This document shows positions 9,340-18,659 of a stretch of DNA of 64,000 nucleotides, piece after piece. The stretch lies in NCBI GenBank assembly GCA_002315675.1, contig DCHP01000069.1:17298-81297 (forward strand). Direction: 5' to 3'. Positions within the stretch are counted from its first letter, which is position 1, and each line of letters begins with the position of its first letter. The stretch is from Rikenellaceae bacterium UBA1749 (GTDB lineage: Bacteria > Bacteroidota > Bacteroidia > Bacteroidales > Rikenellaceae). The position numbers were made by a program, and so were the translations under genes. The notes under the pieces were generated by a model, which had not been told where the DNA came from, did no database searches, and saw only the letters and a program-made list of their open reading frames with translations.

Positions 9340-11394
9340 ATGAAAAAGACTACTGGAAATATCGGAGTTACCACAGATAACATATTCCCGATAATCAAGA
9401 AATTCCTTTACTCAGACAACGAAATTTTTCTTCGTGAGCTGGTATCAAACGCTATTGATGCTACAACTAAATTACAGGCACTAAGCCGTAAGGGAGAAGC
9501 TACCGGAGAACTTGGAGACCTGACAGTCCATGTATCACTTGATGAGAAGAAAAAGACTATCACTATTTCTGACCGTGGTATTGGTATGACGGAAGAGGAA
9601 GTGAATAAATACATTAACCAGATTGCCTTCTCGGGAGCAGAAGAATTCATGGAAAAATACAAAGACCAGAACATAATCGGTCACTTCGGTCTTGGATTCT
9701 ATTCTGCATTTATGGTTTCAGACAAGGTTGAAATTATCACAAAATCATATCAGGAAGGCAGCAAAGCCGTACACTGGACATGTAATGGCGATCCAAACTT
9801 CACAATTGAAGAAGCAAAAAAGGAAGACAGGGGTACAGACATAATTCTTCATATTTCAGATGACTGCAAGGAATATGCGTCAAAGGCCAAGATATCCGAA
9901 CTTTTGAAGAAATATTGTTCTTTCCTTCCTACGGCAATTGCATTCGGCAAGAAAGAAGAATGGAAGGAGGGTAAACAGGTCGAGACTGAAGAAGACAATA
10001 TCATAAATGACACTACTCCACTATGGACTGTAAAACCATCTGAAATCAAACCTGAACAGTACGATGAATTCTATCATAAGCTATACCCAATGGCTTCTGA
10101 TCCGCTATTCAACATTCATCTTAATGTTGATTACCCGTTCAATCTGACAGGTATCCTCTATTTCCCTAAATTGAACACCCAGATGGATTTCCAGAAGAAC
10201 AAGATTCAGTTATACTGCAACCAGGTATTCGTTACTGATTCAGTTGAGGGTATTGTTCCTGATTTTCTGACTCTACTTCATGGTGTAATAGATTCACCTG
10301 ACATTCCACTTAATGTTTCAAGAAGTTACCTTCAGAGTGACACAAATGTCAAGAAGATTTCTTCACATATCACAAAGAAAGTTGCTGACAGATTGGCAGA
10401 CATCTTCAAAAATTCACGCGAAGAATATGAAAAAAAATGGGATGACCTTAAAATATTCATTGAATATGGTGCTATTTCAGACGAAAAATTCCGCGAAAGA
10501 GTATCAGAGTTTGCACTATTCAAGAACACTGAAGGCAAGTACTTCACATTTGACGAATACACAGAACTGATAAAAGGCACTCAGACTGACAAGAACAACA
10601 AGATAGTTCATCTATATACCAATGATCCAATCAAGCATTTCACACAGATTGAAAGCGCCAAAGCGAAGGGATATGATGTACTTGTTATGGATACAATCAT
10701 AGAAGGCCATTACATTTCAATGCTCGAAGAAAAACATAGTGACTGGTCATTCGCAAGAATAGATGCAGATGTAATAGACAAGCTGATTGACAAGAACGAA
10801 AACCATACCATGGCATTAAGTTCTGACGATCAGGCTATTCTTTCACCTGCAATTGAGGCGGTTGCTCCTTCAGATGATAAAATGCATTTCAATGTTGAAT
10901 ATTCAGCCGGAGCAGAAACCGACTACCCTATCATAGTTACCCGCAACGAATGGATGAGAAGAATGAAGGAAATGAGCCAGACTAATGGTGGTATGAGCTT
11001 CTATGGTTCAATGCCAGACAGTTTCGCACTGGCAGTCAACGCAAACCATCCTATAATTATATCTGCTTTGAAAGCCGTTAAGGATGCAGCAGGAGAAGAT
11101 CTTGTCAAGGCTGATGAGAATATTGCAAAAGCCAAGAGTGAAAAGAGCTCATTTGACACTCTTGTCAAGGATAAGAAGGAAGCAGACCTGTCTCAGGAAG
11201 AAAAAGACAAACGCAAGGAAGTAATTGAAGCCGTCAGCAGTGCTGAAGCTGCACGCAAGGATATCCTAAGCAAAGTCGGTAAAGAGAATGCAACTATCAG
11301 CCAGCTGGTTGACCTTGCACTTCTTGAAAGCGGACTTCTACAGGGTGAAAAACTTGCTGAGTTTGTAAAGAGAAGTATCACTTTCATCAAATAA
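9340..11394 (+). CDS. htpG: Molecular chaperone HtpG (bacterial Hsp90)
   Basis: This cytoplasmic ATP-dependent chaperone folds and stabilises client proteins. At 684 aa it is somewhat longer than the E. coli protein, as is usual in Bacteroidota. N-terminal GHKL ATPase motifs are visible: ELVSNAIDA (the catalytic Glu and Mg-binding Asn), SDRGIGM, and the lid glycines in IGHFGLGFYSAF. The middle domain carries the catalytic-arginine region near LNVSRSYLQSD. A lysine/glutamate-rich linker (near EKSSFDTLVKDKKEADLSQE) precedes the C-terminal dimerisation part. It is monocistronic, with a dyad-rich leader upstream and a strong terminator downstream. Confidence 0.96.
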   Translation: MKKTTGNIGVTTDNIFPIIKKFLYSDNEIFLRELVSNAIDATTKLQALSRKGEATGELGDLTVHVSLDEKKKTITISDRGIGMTEEEVNKYINQIAFSGAEEFMEKYKDQNIIGHFGLGFYSAFMVSDKVEIITKSYQEGSKAVHWTCNGDPNFTIEEAKKEDRGTDIILHISDDCKEYASKAKISELLKKYCSFLPTAIAFGKKEEWKEGKQVETEEDNIINDTTPLWTVKPSEIKPEQYDEFYHKLYPMASDPLFNIHLNVDYPFNLTGILYFPKLNTQMDFQKNKIQLYCNQVFVTDSVEGIVPDFLTLLHGVIDSPDIPLNVSRSYLQSDTNVKKISSHITKKVADRLADIFKNSREEYEKKWDDLKIFIEYGAISDEKFRERVSEFALFKNTEGKYFTFDEYTELIKGTQTDKNNKIVHLYTNDPIKHFTQIESAKAKGYDVLVMDTIIEGHYISMLEEKHSDWSFARIDADVIDKLIDKNENHTMALSSDDQAILSPAIEAVAPSDDKMHFNVEYSAGAETDYPIIVTRNEWMRRMKEMSQTNGGMSFYGSMPDSFALAVNANHPIIISALKAVKDAAGEDLVKADENIAKAKSEKSSFDTLVKDKKEADLSQEEKDKRKEVIEAVSSAEAARKDILSKVGKENATISQLVDLALLESGLLQGEKLAEFVKRSITFIK

Positions 11395-11448
11395 CAATAA
11401 AAACAAAGGAAGTGTACATAAAGATACAGCGTATTGTATCCTAAACAT

Positions 11449-11487
11449 AAGTCCCATCCACATTTCGTACCTGTGGGTGGGACTTTT
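11449..11487 (+). terminator. Intrinsic terminator of htpG
   Basis: A long stem AAGTCCCATCCACA / TGTGGGTGGGACTT with a 9-nt loop is followed by a T run, about 55 bp after the stop codon. Confidence 0.85.
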
Positions 11488-11499
11488 TCATCTATTCTT

Positions 11500-11597
11500 G
11501 AGCGCACTTGAAAAACTCCAAATATTGAGAAGCACTCCTATTGTAGAGGCCTATACTAATGGTAAAAAAGGTAAAATATCCTTTTTTAAGCAGACTC
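11500..11597 (+). mobile_element. MITE-like element, subfamily B, copy 2 (98 bp)
   Basis: It runs from GAGCGCACTTGAAAAA to TTTTTTAAGCAGACTC with the family core AATATTGAGAAGCACTCC. The flanks ATTCTT and AATCTT agree at 5 of 6 positions. Several mutations in the ends mark it as an old copy. It lies between the htpG terminator and the end of the convergent sugar-kinase gene. Confidence 0.8.
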
Positions 11598-11641
11598 AAT
11601 CTTATTATTTGTGAAGGGTGGACTATATCTTGTGCCGGATA

Positions 11642-12556
11642 TTACCTGTCAGGATGAAAGTCAATGTCAACATAATTATACAGACTCTGGCAGACATTCT
11701 TTGAAAAACCTGACGCGATGGACAAGAGTTGTGGAACTTTTTCAGCTGACAGCCCGTACTTTATCATACCATACACAAATCCTGCATTGAAACTGTCACC
11801 TGCACCTATTGTCGAGACTGTTTCTATCTTTTCAGGGGAAAAATCATACTTCTGCTTTTCATCCATAAACATATGTGTTGACTCAGCCCCACGGGTACAG
11901 ATAAACAACGGGCATAACCTGGAAAGATGACTGCCATATACTGCATCAGGATCTGATGTATCATATATATTGAAAATATCTTCGGAAGATGCCCTGACAA
12001 CACTGGACAGAGAACAGTTTTCTTCTATCGCCGACAGCACTTCAGAGCGTTGCAACATATGGCTTTTTCTGAAATTCACGTCATAATATATAACAGCTCC
12101 GGCTTCCCTTGCGGATCTGAGAAGGCGTTGAGTTTCGCATCTTGTTTCTGCACTGACAGCAAAGAATGAACCGAAGATTACTATATCACCCTTCCGGAAA
12201 GATATATTGCCTGCTTTGAATTCTGGCATCCCGTTATCTCGGAAAAATTCATACTTAGCATCATTTCTTTCATCAAGAAGTGCCAGTGATATGGTACTTT
12301 GCCTTGACTGCACAAATCTTAAATATTCAGAGCGGACATTGTTACCCGCCATGAAATTCCTGACTATATCTGCGACCTTATCATCGCCTATCTGGGATAT
12401 CATATATATTTCATAGTCTTTAAGGGTCCTTCCAAGGGAAACCATTGCATTGAATGTAGATCCCCCGGGAACTGCAGCAAGAGGTTTCCCGTCACGCATT
12501 ACAATATCAAGGACAATCTCCCCGATTCCAAAAATTCTTGGTTTTCTGCTTTCCAT
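11642..12556 (-). CDS. PfkB-family carbohydrate kinase (fructokinase-like)
   Basis: This is a ribokinase-fold sugar kinase that phosphorylates a sugar with ATP in the cytoplasm. At 304 aa it has family length. The N-terminal GIGEIVLDIV and PGGSTFNAMVSLGRT substrate-binding segments and the C-terminal IGAGDSFNAGF (anion hole and catalytic Asp) are seen. The sequence is closest to the fructokinase branch, but substrate cannot be read from motifs alone. It is transcribed leftward behind ung with a 60-bp gap and may be cotranscribed with it. Confidence 0.88.
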   Translation of the reverse strand: MESRKPRIFGIGEIVLDIVMRDGKPLAAVPGGSTFNAMVSLGRTLKDYEIYMISQIGDDKVADIVRNFMAGNNVRSEYLRFVQSRQSTISLALLDERNDAKYEFFRDNGMPEFKAGNISFRKGDIVIFGSFFAVSAETRCETQRLLRSAREAGAVIYYDVNFRKSHMLQRSEVLSAIEENCSLSSVVRASSEDIFNIYDTSDPDAVYGSHLSRLCPLFICTRGAESTHMFMDEKQKYDFSPEKIETVSTIGAGDSFNAGFVYGMIKYGLSAEKVPQLLSIASGFSKNVCQSLYNYVDIDFHPDR

Positions 12557-12616
12557 TGATCAATAAGCTTTAGAAAAAAAATCTTCAACTGGAAGTATGT
12601 TAACAGACATATGCAT

Positions 12617-13279
12617 CTACCATACAATAGGAGTTATTCCATGCTGTTCAAGATAACTGTTTGTTCTTGAGAAATGGTGGTTCCCGAAAAATCCCCTGTG
12701 GGCTGAAAGAGGTGACGGATGAACAGACTGAAGAACAAGATGTCTATCTGAATCTATGAATTCACACTTCTTCTGGGCATAGGAGCCCCATAAAATAAAT
12801 ACTATATTATCCTTCTTCTCTGCAAGAAGCCTGACCACTGATGAGGTAAATTCCTCCCATCCTTTCCCTTGATGGGAGCCTGCTGCATGCGCTTTGACTG
12901 TCAAAGTAGCATTCAGAAGAAGTACCCCCTGCTCTGCCCACGGAGAAAGATCCCCATTTGAGTATTTACAGTATCCGATATCATTTGTAATTTCCTTATA
13001 GATATTTCTAAGGGATGGAGGAAATGCCACGCCATCTGGAACAGAGAAACAAAGACCATTGGCCTGACCTGGTTCATGGTAGGGATCCTGACCAAGAATT
13101 ACAACTTTCGTCCTGTCAAAGGAAGAGAGATCAAAAGCTCTGAAAATATTTGCAGCTTTAGGATATACTACTCCAGAACGATACTCATTTCTTACAAAGT
13201 CAGTAAGTGATTTGAAATAATCCTTAGAAAATTCACCACTTAACTGTTGTTTCCAGCCTTCCTCGATTCTTACATCCAT
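12617..13279 (-). CDS. ung: Uracil-DNA glycosylase, family 1
   Basis: Ung removes uracil from DNA by cleaving the N-glycosidic bond, starting base-excision repair. At 220 aa it is of normal length. The water-activating loop GQDPYHEPGQ (catalytic Asp65) and the minor-groove loop HPSPLSAHRGF (His187) are intact, as is the uracil-binding LLLNATLTV. The start MDVRIEEGW fits the family. A repeat element lies about 24 bp upstream of the start codon. Confidence 0.97.
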   Translation of the reverse strand: MDVRIEEGWKQQLSGEFSKDYFKSLTDFVRNEYRSGVVYPKAANIFRAFDLSSFDRTKVVILGQDPYHEPGQANGLCFSVPDGVAFPPSLRNIYKEITNDIGYCKYSNGDLSPWAEQGVLLLNATLTVKAHAAGSHQGKGWEEFTSSVVRLLAEKKDNIVFILWGSYAQKKCEFIDSDRHLVLQSVHPSPLSAHRGFFGNHHFSRTNSYLEQHGITPIVW

Positions 13280-13302
13280 AGTGGTTATCGGTTTTTATTG
13301 TT

Positions 13303-13399
13303 GAGCCTACTTGAAAAGATAAATTTTGTCGTTTTCACCACTAACACAGGCCTCAATAATAGGGCGTTTCTCAATATATAGTCTATTTCAAGTAGACTT
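13303..13399 (-). mobile_element. MITE-like element, subfamily B, copy 3 (~97 bp)
   Basis: It runs from GAGCCTACTTGAAAAG to CTATTTCAAGTAGACTT and is in reverse orientation, with GGGCGTTTCTCAATAT in the core. No clear target duplication remains. It lies between the start of ung and the end of the ABC-2 permease operon. Confidence 0.78.
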
Positions 13400-13417
13400 G
13401 TTTATTAATTATTTAAA

Positions 13418-14566
13418 CTATAGAAAAGCACGGCGACGTGCGTTTCTTATAGAATAGAACGCGGTAACGGAGAATACTGCAGTCAATAGCCACAGCATCA
13501 GGTAATAGCGTGAAATATCAGCCAGACTTGACCCACAAGTCCTGAGGGCAACAATCCCCTTTATTCCCGATGTCGATGGGAGAACTGTACCTATTGAGTA
13601 AAACCAAGTAGGCATACTCTCTTGAGGCCATGAAACCCCACTCCAAAGCAAGAAGCATACAGAAAGAGGTGCCAGATATAACATCGAAGCCTCCCTTCTA
13701 TGAAATATTCCACCAAGTGAAATTCCAAGGAATATTACAGACAACAGATAAGGTACAAAGAATAATATCAGATCCAGCGTATTTTCACGGATTGGATAAT
13801 CGAATAGTTTATAGACTATCGCAAACATGTAAATTACCTGTGGAAGTGTTACAACAAAATAAGCCAGGACTTTTGCGAAAAGAATCGTACTTGTAGAATA
13901 GTCATTGAGTCTTTTCCATAGTTTGAATTCAGTCTGGGTTGCAATAATCATCCCGATAATTATGAGAAGTGACTGCTGGATAATAATCATCATTACAGCT
14001 GGCATCAGTGCAGTTGCATATCCAGAAGATGGATTATACAATGTTTCAACAGTATAATCAACCGGTTTTGATATAACTTCCGCCCTCTGATACGGGATAC
14101 CTTTGGCGACAAGAATATTCTTCTGGACTCTACGTCCAAATTCCATAGATATAGCTGAAGATGACTTTACCAGCGCTGAATAATGGAGAAAATAACTGCC
14201 ATCAGCATATATACTAAGATGAGACTGGACTCCTGAAAGAGCATTAGCCTCAAAACCATCAGGAATTGTGACAATACCTGAGATTTCCCTCCGAAGCAAC
14301 ATATTCTGCGCCTCAAGCATATCAGATGGCTGACAGACAACCGCAACTGCTTCAGATGCATCATATGCCCTTATCAATTCCCTTGACAGTGATGTCTTGT
14401 CGTTATCCACTACACCAATAGGCATATTCTTAACCACCTCCGGACCATATAGATAACCATATAGGAAAGAATACAATAGTGCAGCACCGAACAATAGCAG
14501 TAGCGTTGCAGGATCCTTGAATACGGCGAGAAACTCCCATTTGAATATCTCAAAAAATTTTTTCAT
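13418..14566 (-). CDS. ABC-2 type permease of an export system (second permease)
   Basis: This 382-aa inner-membrane protein has the ABC2_membrane_3 layout. One N-terminal helix (about 17-40) is followed by a large extracytoplasmic domain of about 140 residues (PIGVVDNDKTSLSRELIRA) and then five or six helices in the C-terminal half. This layout is shared with YbhS/YbhR-type permeases that pair with HlyD and TolC proteins to export drugs or other small molecules. Its start overlaps the stop of the upstream permease by 4 bp (ATGA), so the two are translationally coupled and probably form a heterodimer. No ATPase gene is adjacent. Confidence 0.88.
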   Translation of the reverse strand: MKKFFEIFKWEFLAVFKDPATLLLLFGAALLYSFLYGYLYGPEVVKNMPIGVVDNDKTSLSRELIRAYDASEAVAVVCQPSDMLEAQNMLLRREISGIVTIPDGFEANALSGVQSHLSIYADGSYFLHYSALVKSSSAISMEFGRRVQKNILVAKGIPYQRAEVISKPVDYTVETLYNPSSGYATALMPAVMMIIIQQSLLIIIGMIIATQTEFKLWKRLNDYSTSTILFAKVLAYFVVTLPQVIYMFAIVYKLFDYPIRENTLDLILFFVPYLLSVIFLGISLGGIFHRREASMLYLAPLSVCFLLWSGVSWPQESMPTWFYSIGTVLPSTSGIKGIVALRTCGSSLADISRYYLMLWLLTAVFSVTAFYSIRNARRRAFL

Positions 14567-15735
14567 AACTTACCATAGGTTTTAGGATCCGTACAATGTT
14601 TTTTGAGAAGTGGAATGGATAATGACATTATCACCGTAAAGACAATAAACATTCCGATATCAAATAGTGCCAGTGAATAGTTCGGATTGTTCCTCATACC
14701 CTGTTCTATAAACAGTTGCATATAATAGAAATACGGGAAAAAATATCCGATGATCTGAATAACAAAAGGCATGGCTACAGTCGGAAATGCCAGACCGGAA
14801 AACGAGAATGCTGCGACACCATACAGGGTGCCGACCGACAATGCAAATCTAAGTGACTGGAAAATAGCAATAAATGCTATCGCTATCGACATGTATGAAA
14901 CAATCAGTAAAATTGTGCCAAGTTCAATTAGAACAAGTTCAGTAAAATTGATTCCGATTCCAAGATACCGGAAAATTATTGTATTGAAGAAAATCGCTTC
15001 AATCTGAAAAATGATAAAATAGACCAGCAATTTCCCGGCAAGTGCAATACTGATATTTCCACCTGCTATCTTCAGCCATTCAGCTGCAGTACCATACCTG
15101 AATTCACTTCCGACTGCATAAAGTGTTGAAAAAATAACAGCAACGACTAAGATAAGCGGGAATAGTCCAGGCAGCAGAAAATAGGCATAAGAAGAATATG
15201 GATTGAAAAGAATATGCTGATCCAGCACAATCGGATATGCCAGTTCATAGGCTTTTGATGAAGGTATACCTTGAGATGACAGCAGTTTTGTTTCGACTCC
15301 TATATTTAGAGCCTGAAATACAGTCATTATATCCTTGTATGCAATACCTGCCCTGCTTATATAGCAGCCATCTATTTCAGCACGGACTGATGCACTTGAC
15401 AGGCCCAGAATATTGCTTTCAAAATTATTGGGAATGTAAATAACAGCAGCTACCTTCTTCTGCCTCATCATCTTCCTGGCTTCGGTGACCGAACCGGTCT
15501 GAATTTTAATATATATGGAGGACCTTGAATTAAGCATATTCACAAGTTGCCTGGAGGTTGTAGTCATACTTTCGTCACAGACAGCAATAGGAATGGAACT
15601 GACCACCTTTTCACTGAACATAATAGCAAAAATGATAGCCAGAGCAATAGGAAAGACAACCGTAATAAGAGGTATGATTCTATGCCCCCCGAATCTGTTG
15701 ATTTCCCTTACAAGAGTATTTCTGAATTCCTTCAA
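14563..15735 (-). CDS. ABC-2 type permease of an export system (first permease)
   Basis: This 390-aa protein is a paralogue of the next gene with the same topology: an N-terminal helix near residues 20-40, a periplasmic domain starting PIAVCDESMTTTSRQLV, then a C-terminal helix bundle. It lies 3 bp downstream of the HlyD gene and overlaps the second permease by 4 bp. The order TolC-HlyD-permease-permease indicates a tripartite envelope-spanning exporter; the cargo is unknown. An ATP-binding subunit would have to be supplied from elsewhere. Confidence 0.88.
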   Translation of the reverse strand: MKEFRNTLVREINRFGGHRIIPLITVVFPIALAIIFAIMFSEKVVSSIPIAVCDESMTTTSRQLVNMLNSRSSIYIKIQTGSVTEARKMMRQKKVAAVIYIPNNFESNILGLSSASVRAEIDGCYISRAGIAYKDIMTVFQALNIGVETKLLSSQGIPSSKAYELAYPIVLDQHILFNPYSSYAYFLLPGLFPLILVVAVIFSTLYAVGSEFRYGTAAEWLKIAGGNISIALAGKLLVYFIIFQIEAIFFNTIIFRYLGIGINFTELVLIELGTILLIVSYMSIAIAFIAIFQSLRFALSVGTLYGVAAFSFSGLAFPTVAMPFVIQIIGYFFPYFYYMQLFIEQGMRNNPNYSLALFDIGMFIVFTVIMSLSIPLLKKHCTDPKTYGKL

Positions 15736-15738
15736 TTT

Positions 15739-16722
15739 CTACAAAGAATTATAATCTACAAGAACAGACATACCCAGTCTGATATTTGGAATATCCTTTT
15801 CTACAGGTTTTGCATGGATTTCAAATGATTTCACATCAAATTCTCCGCTTGCAGATGTAGCATTCCACGTTGCATAGGAAGCAAGTGGCGCTATGAAGGT
15901 TATTTCCATCTCAACATTCTTCTCAATTGCAGGAATGTATGTGTTTATCCTTTTACCGATTGTAAGTTTAGGCAGAAAAGTTTCCTTTACATTAAAGACT
16001 GCCCAGTAATCAGACATATCAATGATTGTGACTATTGGCATCCCTGCACCTACAAGTTCGCCTACGGAACTTACTACAGAAGATATTTCTCCATCAACAG
16101 GAGAATACTGATGGGCATCATTGAGATAGCTGTCTACTTCATTCACACCACCTTCTGCCTGATTTACCATTGCAGCAGCAGCTTTCATGTCTTCTTTTCG
16201 AGCACCTTCAAGCGCCATATCATACTGATCCTTGGCCATTATTGTAGTATTGCAGGCTGCGCTATACTTAGCTTGAACTTCGTCGAATTTCTGGGCCGCA
16301 ACGACACCTTCCTCATACAAGGCTTTTACCCTGTCATATGTCTTCTTCAGGATGTCTTCCTGAATCTTAGCGTTATGATATTGTTTCTGAGCCTGATCAA
16401 TCTGTTGTTTCCTTGCTCCTGATATTGCTTTTTCATTCTGTGCTGATGCTGCATCCCTTAATGCTTCAACCTGTTGTTTCTTTGCATTTAGTGTCTCGGA
16501 ATGAAGTACAAAGACAAGATCACCCTTGGAAACTTTCTGGCCTCTTTTAACCAATATAGAGTCGACCCTTCCTGGCATCTGAGAAGATATCTTATATGAA
16601 TCAGCAGAGATTTCTCCCTGGAGATAGTTTGTTACAGGCTTCCAAATAAACCATGCGACAAAGGAAATAACAGATATTACAAACAAAATAATAATTGTCA
16701 AGCCAAAAATTTTTGATCTCAT
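15739..16722 (-). CDS. HlyD-family periplasmic adaptor (membrane fusion protein)
   Basis: The adaptor links an inner-membrane exporter to an outer-membrane TolC channel. This 327-aa protein has an N-terminal membrane anchor (about residues 7-28). A split biotinyl-lipoyl domain follows (SSQMPGRVDSILVKRGQKVSKGDLVFVL and SPVDGEISSVVSSVGELVGAGMPI), separated by a long alpha-hairpin coiled coil of about 110 residues rich in Ala, Lys and Gln. A beta-barrel part comes last. The nearest relatives by layout are YbhG/EmrA-like adaptors. It is 45 bp downstream of the TolC-type gene and 3 bp upstream of the first permease. Confidence 0.92.
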   Translation of the reverse strand: MRSKIFGLTIIILFVISVISFVAWFIWKPVTNYLQGEISADSYKISSQMPGRVDSILVKRGQKVSKGDLVFVLHSETLNAKKQQVEALRDAASAQNEKAISGARKQQIDQAQKQYHNAKIQEDILKKTYDRVKALYEEGVVAAQKFDEVQAKYSAACNTTIMAKDQYDMALEGARKEDMKAAAAMVNQAEGGVNEVDSYLNDAHQYSPVDGEISSVVSSVGELVGAGMPIVTIIDMSDYWAVFNVKETFLPKLTIGKRINTYIPAIEKNVEMEITFIAPLASYATWNATSASGEFDVKSFEIHAKPVEKDIPNIRLGMSVLVDYNSL

Positions 16723-16767
16723 TGTTATCTAACTATAGTTATGTCGTTATAAAAATTCTTTCTGGTC

Positions 16768-18192
16768 CTATTTTATTTCACGACCTGTCAACTGATATGA
16801 TGAATACTGTGCCCAATCTCCGGTCATTGCAAGAAGTTTTGATAGAGCTACATCAAACTTATAGGCCTCTGCCATCCTTTCAATCTTACATTTTGACAGA
16901 TTCAATTCAGCATCAACCACGTCATTTGATGTTGCCATACCTTCCTTGAATGCAGCATTCTTTGCACGGAAATATTCTTCAGCAAATTTAATGGTACTTT
17001 CCATCGCATCCACCTGTTCCTTAGCCCCCATCATCTCATAATAGAGCTTTTCAGCCAGAATCTGAATATCTGTCTGAGCCTTTGCTTCAAGTTCTTCCAC
17101 TTTCTTAAGTTGAGACTTTGATGCAAGATATTCCTGTTCTGATTTCAGACCATCAAAGATTCTCAATGATGCTGTCACACCATAGTAGTAGCGTGGAAGC
17201 AATGATGTCAACTGATAATCACCTATAATTGCAGTTCCCATAGCTGCAAGCGTAGGATAAAAAGCCGCACGTTTACCTTTTACATTTTCCTCAGCCAATT
17301 GCTTATAGAAATTGACCTTTTTGAGAAGAAGTGCATTTTCCTCCACCTTCTGCTTGAAAAATCCAAGATCAGGAATGGAATCTGTTACGAACAATGAAGT
17401 AATTGGGTTCAGTTCTCCCTTGGCTCCTGTGGAACCGGACAATGCCGAATTGACAACATCAGTATTGTTTCTTGCCTCAACATATGATGCTTTCGCCTTA
17501 GAAAGTGCCATTTCCGCATACATTCTTTCTGTCTTTGCAATCATACCGCTTTTTTCCAGCATAAGAGCGTCCTTATGATGTGAAGTAATACAGTCAACGA
17601 CGTCGCTATGCAAGGATTCCAAAGACTTGGAAAGAGCAAGCCCCCAGTATCTTTCGGTTATTTCGGTAAAAAGATCCGATTTTGTAATATCAAGTTCGTT
17701 TTCAGATTGATCTATCTTAATAGTGTTTGCCCTGTTCAAAGCATTTATTCGGCCACCGGCGTAAATTGGCAAGGCTGCTGAAACATTTGCAAAGCCGAAA
17801 TTTTTCTTCTGCAGACTAAAATCCCAACTGAATCCAAGAAGTCCGTCTACCAGTTCCTGAGGGACTGTAATACCTTTCTGCCTTAGATATTCAACACCGG
17901 AAGTTACGGCATTATTCTTAATCTCATCGAAACTCATAAAATCCTTTTCCATTCCGATATATGCCGCAGATGCAGAAATCTGAGGTAATCTATAACCCCA
18001 TGACGCTTTTTTCATGTGACGGCTGTACTGAATATCATTTTCAGCAGCAGCTATTGCATGATTATTTGCAAAAGCACTGGAGATGGCATCGTCCAAGGTC
18101 ATTACAACAGTCGTTGAATCCTGAGCCTTGACAAAAGTTACAAGAAGTAACGACAATAAAAAAATAGATAACAGTTTTTTGTTCATTTTCAC
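16768..18192 (-). CDS. TolC-family outer-membrane efflux protein
   Basis: This is the outer-membrane channel of the export operon and its first gene. It is 474 aa with a signal peptide (MNKKLLSIFLLSLLLVTFVKAQ) and a duplicated OEP architecture. The first half begins MTLDDAISSAFANNHAIAAAENDI, and the helical repeats continue through the second half (LEAKAQTDIQILAEKLYYEMM). The start may be this ATG or the ATG two codons later. The stretch just before the start contains the palindrome GCAAATTTGC. Confidence 0.92.
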   Translation of the reverse strand: MKMNKKLLSIFLLSLLLVTFVKAQDSTTVVMTLDDAISSAFANNHAIAAAENDIQYSRHMKKASWGYRLPQISASAAYIGMEKDFMSFDEIKNNAVTSGVEYLRQKGITVPQELVDGLLGFSWDFSLQKKNFGFANVSAALPIYAGGRINALNRANTIKIDQSENELDITKSDLFTEITERYWGLALSKSLESLHSDVVDCITSHHKDALMLEKSGMIAKTERMYAEMALSKAKASYVEARNNTDVVNSALSGSTGAKGELNPITSLFVTDSIPDLGFFKQKVEENALLLKKVNFYKQLAEENVKGKRAAFYPTLAAMGTAIIGDYQLTSLLPRYYYGVTASLRIFDGLKSEQEYLASKSQLKKVEELEAKAQTDIQILAEKLYYEMMGAKEQVDAMESTIKFAEEYFRAKNAAFKEGMATSNDVVDAELNLSKCKIERMAEAYKFDVALSKLLAMTGDWAQYSSYQLTGREIK

Positions 18193-18460
18193 CTATGATT
18201 GTATTAGGTGCAAATTTGCGAAAAAAACGGATATAGACAAAGACAATTTACTTGTATTATCCAAATAATAAGCACTTCTGACAGACTCAGAGGGTAATCA
18301 ATCAATTTTTGTTACCTTGAAGGCAAAAAAACAGATACCACCTTTTGACCAAAAGATAAAATTTATTACAGGCAGTAGAAGTCACAATGAAAACAAGCAA
18401 CTACATCTTGGCAGCTGCACTTCATTATTGTTTTTATTTCATCACTACCTGACTTGTATT
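18193..18460. other. Divergent gap before the sialidase operon, left half
   Basis: The gap between the divergent TolC-type and sialidase genes is 467 bp. This left part has no gene. It holds the 10-bp palindrome GCAAATTTGC about 20 bp before the TolC-type start and no consensus promoter I can defend. Confidence 0.4.
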
Positions 18461-18564
18461 TATGGCGACACTACCACATAGATGTTATGACAGCACTGCC
18501 TAAGTGGTATTAACAGGTGACTTCACACATAGTTATTATGGTGACACTGACAGAATATTCTGTC
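18461..18564 (+). promoter_or_regulatory. Direct-repeat array and 16-bp palindrome upstream of the sialidase gene
   Basis: TATGGCGACACT (18461), TATGACAGCACT (18486) and TATGGTGACACT (18537) are related boxes at spacings of 25 and 51 bp. The last two are each preceded by CACATAG. They end at a perfect palindrome GACAGAATATTCTGTC (18549-18564), about 65 bp before the -7 box. This looks like a regulator-binding region; no regulator gene is adjacent. Confidence 0.45.
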
Positions 18565-18629
18565 GGGAGTTACAGGACTGCCCATATCAAATTTCATGCA
18601 CCTGAAATAGACTATGTCAGAATAATTAG

Positions 18630-18637
18630 TATTTTTG
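18630..18637 (+). promoter_or_regulatory. -7 box of the sialidase gene
   Basis: TATTTTTG fits TAnnTTTG, 22 bp before the start codon. I see no good -33 TTTG at the right distance, which would suit an activator-dependent promoter. Confidence 0.4.
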
Positions 18638-18659
18638 CTTAGTTGAAAAACAAAAGGTT

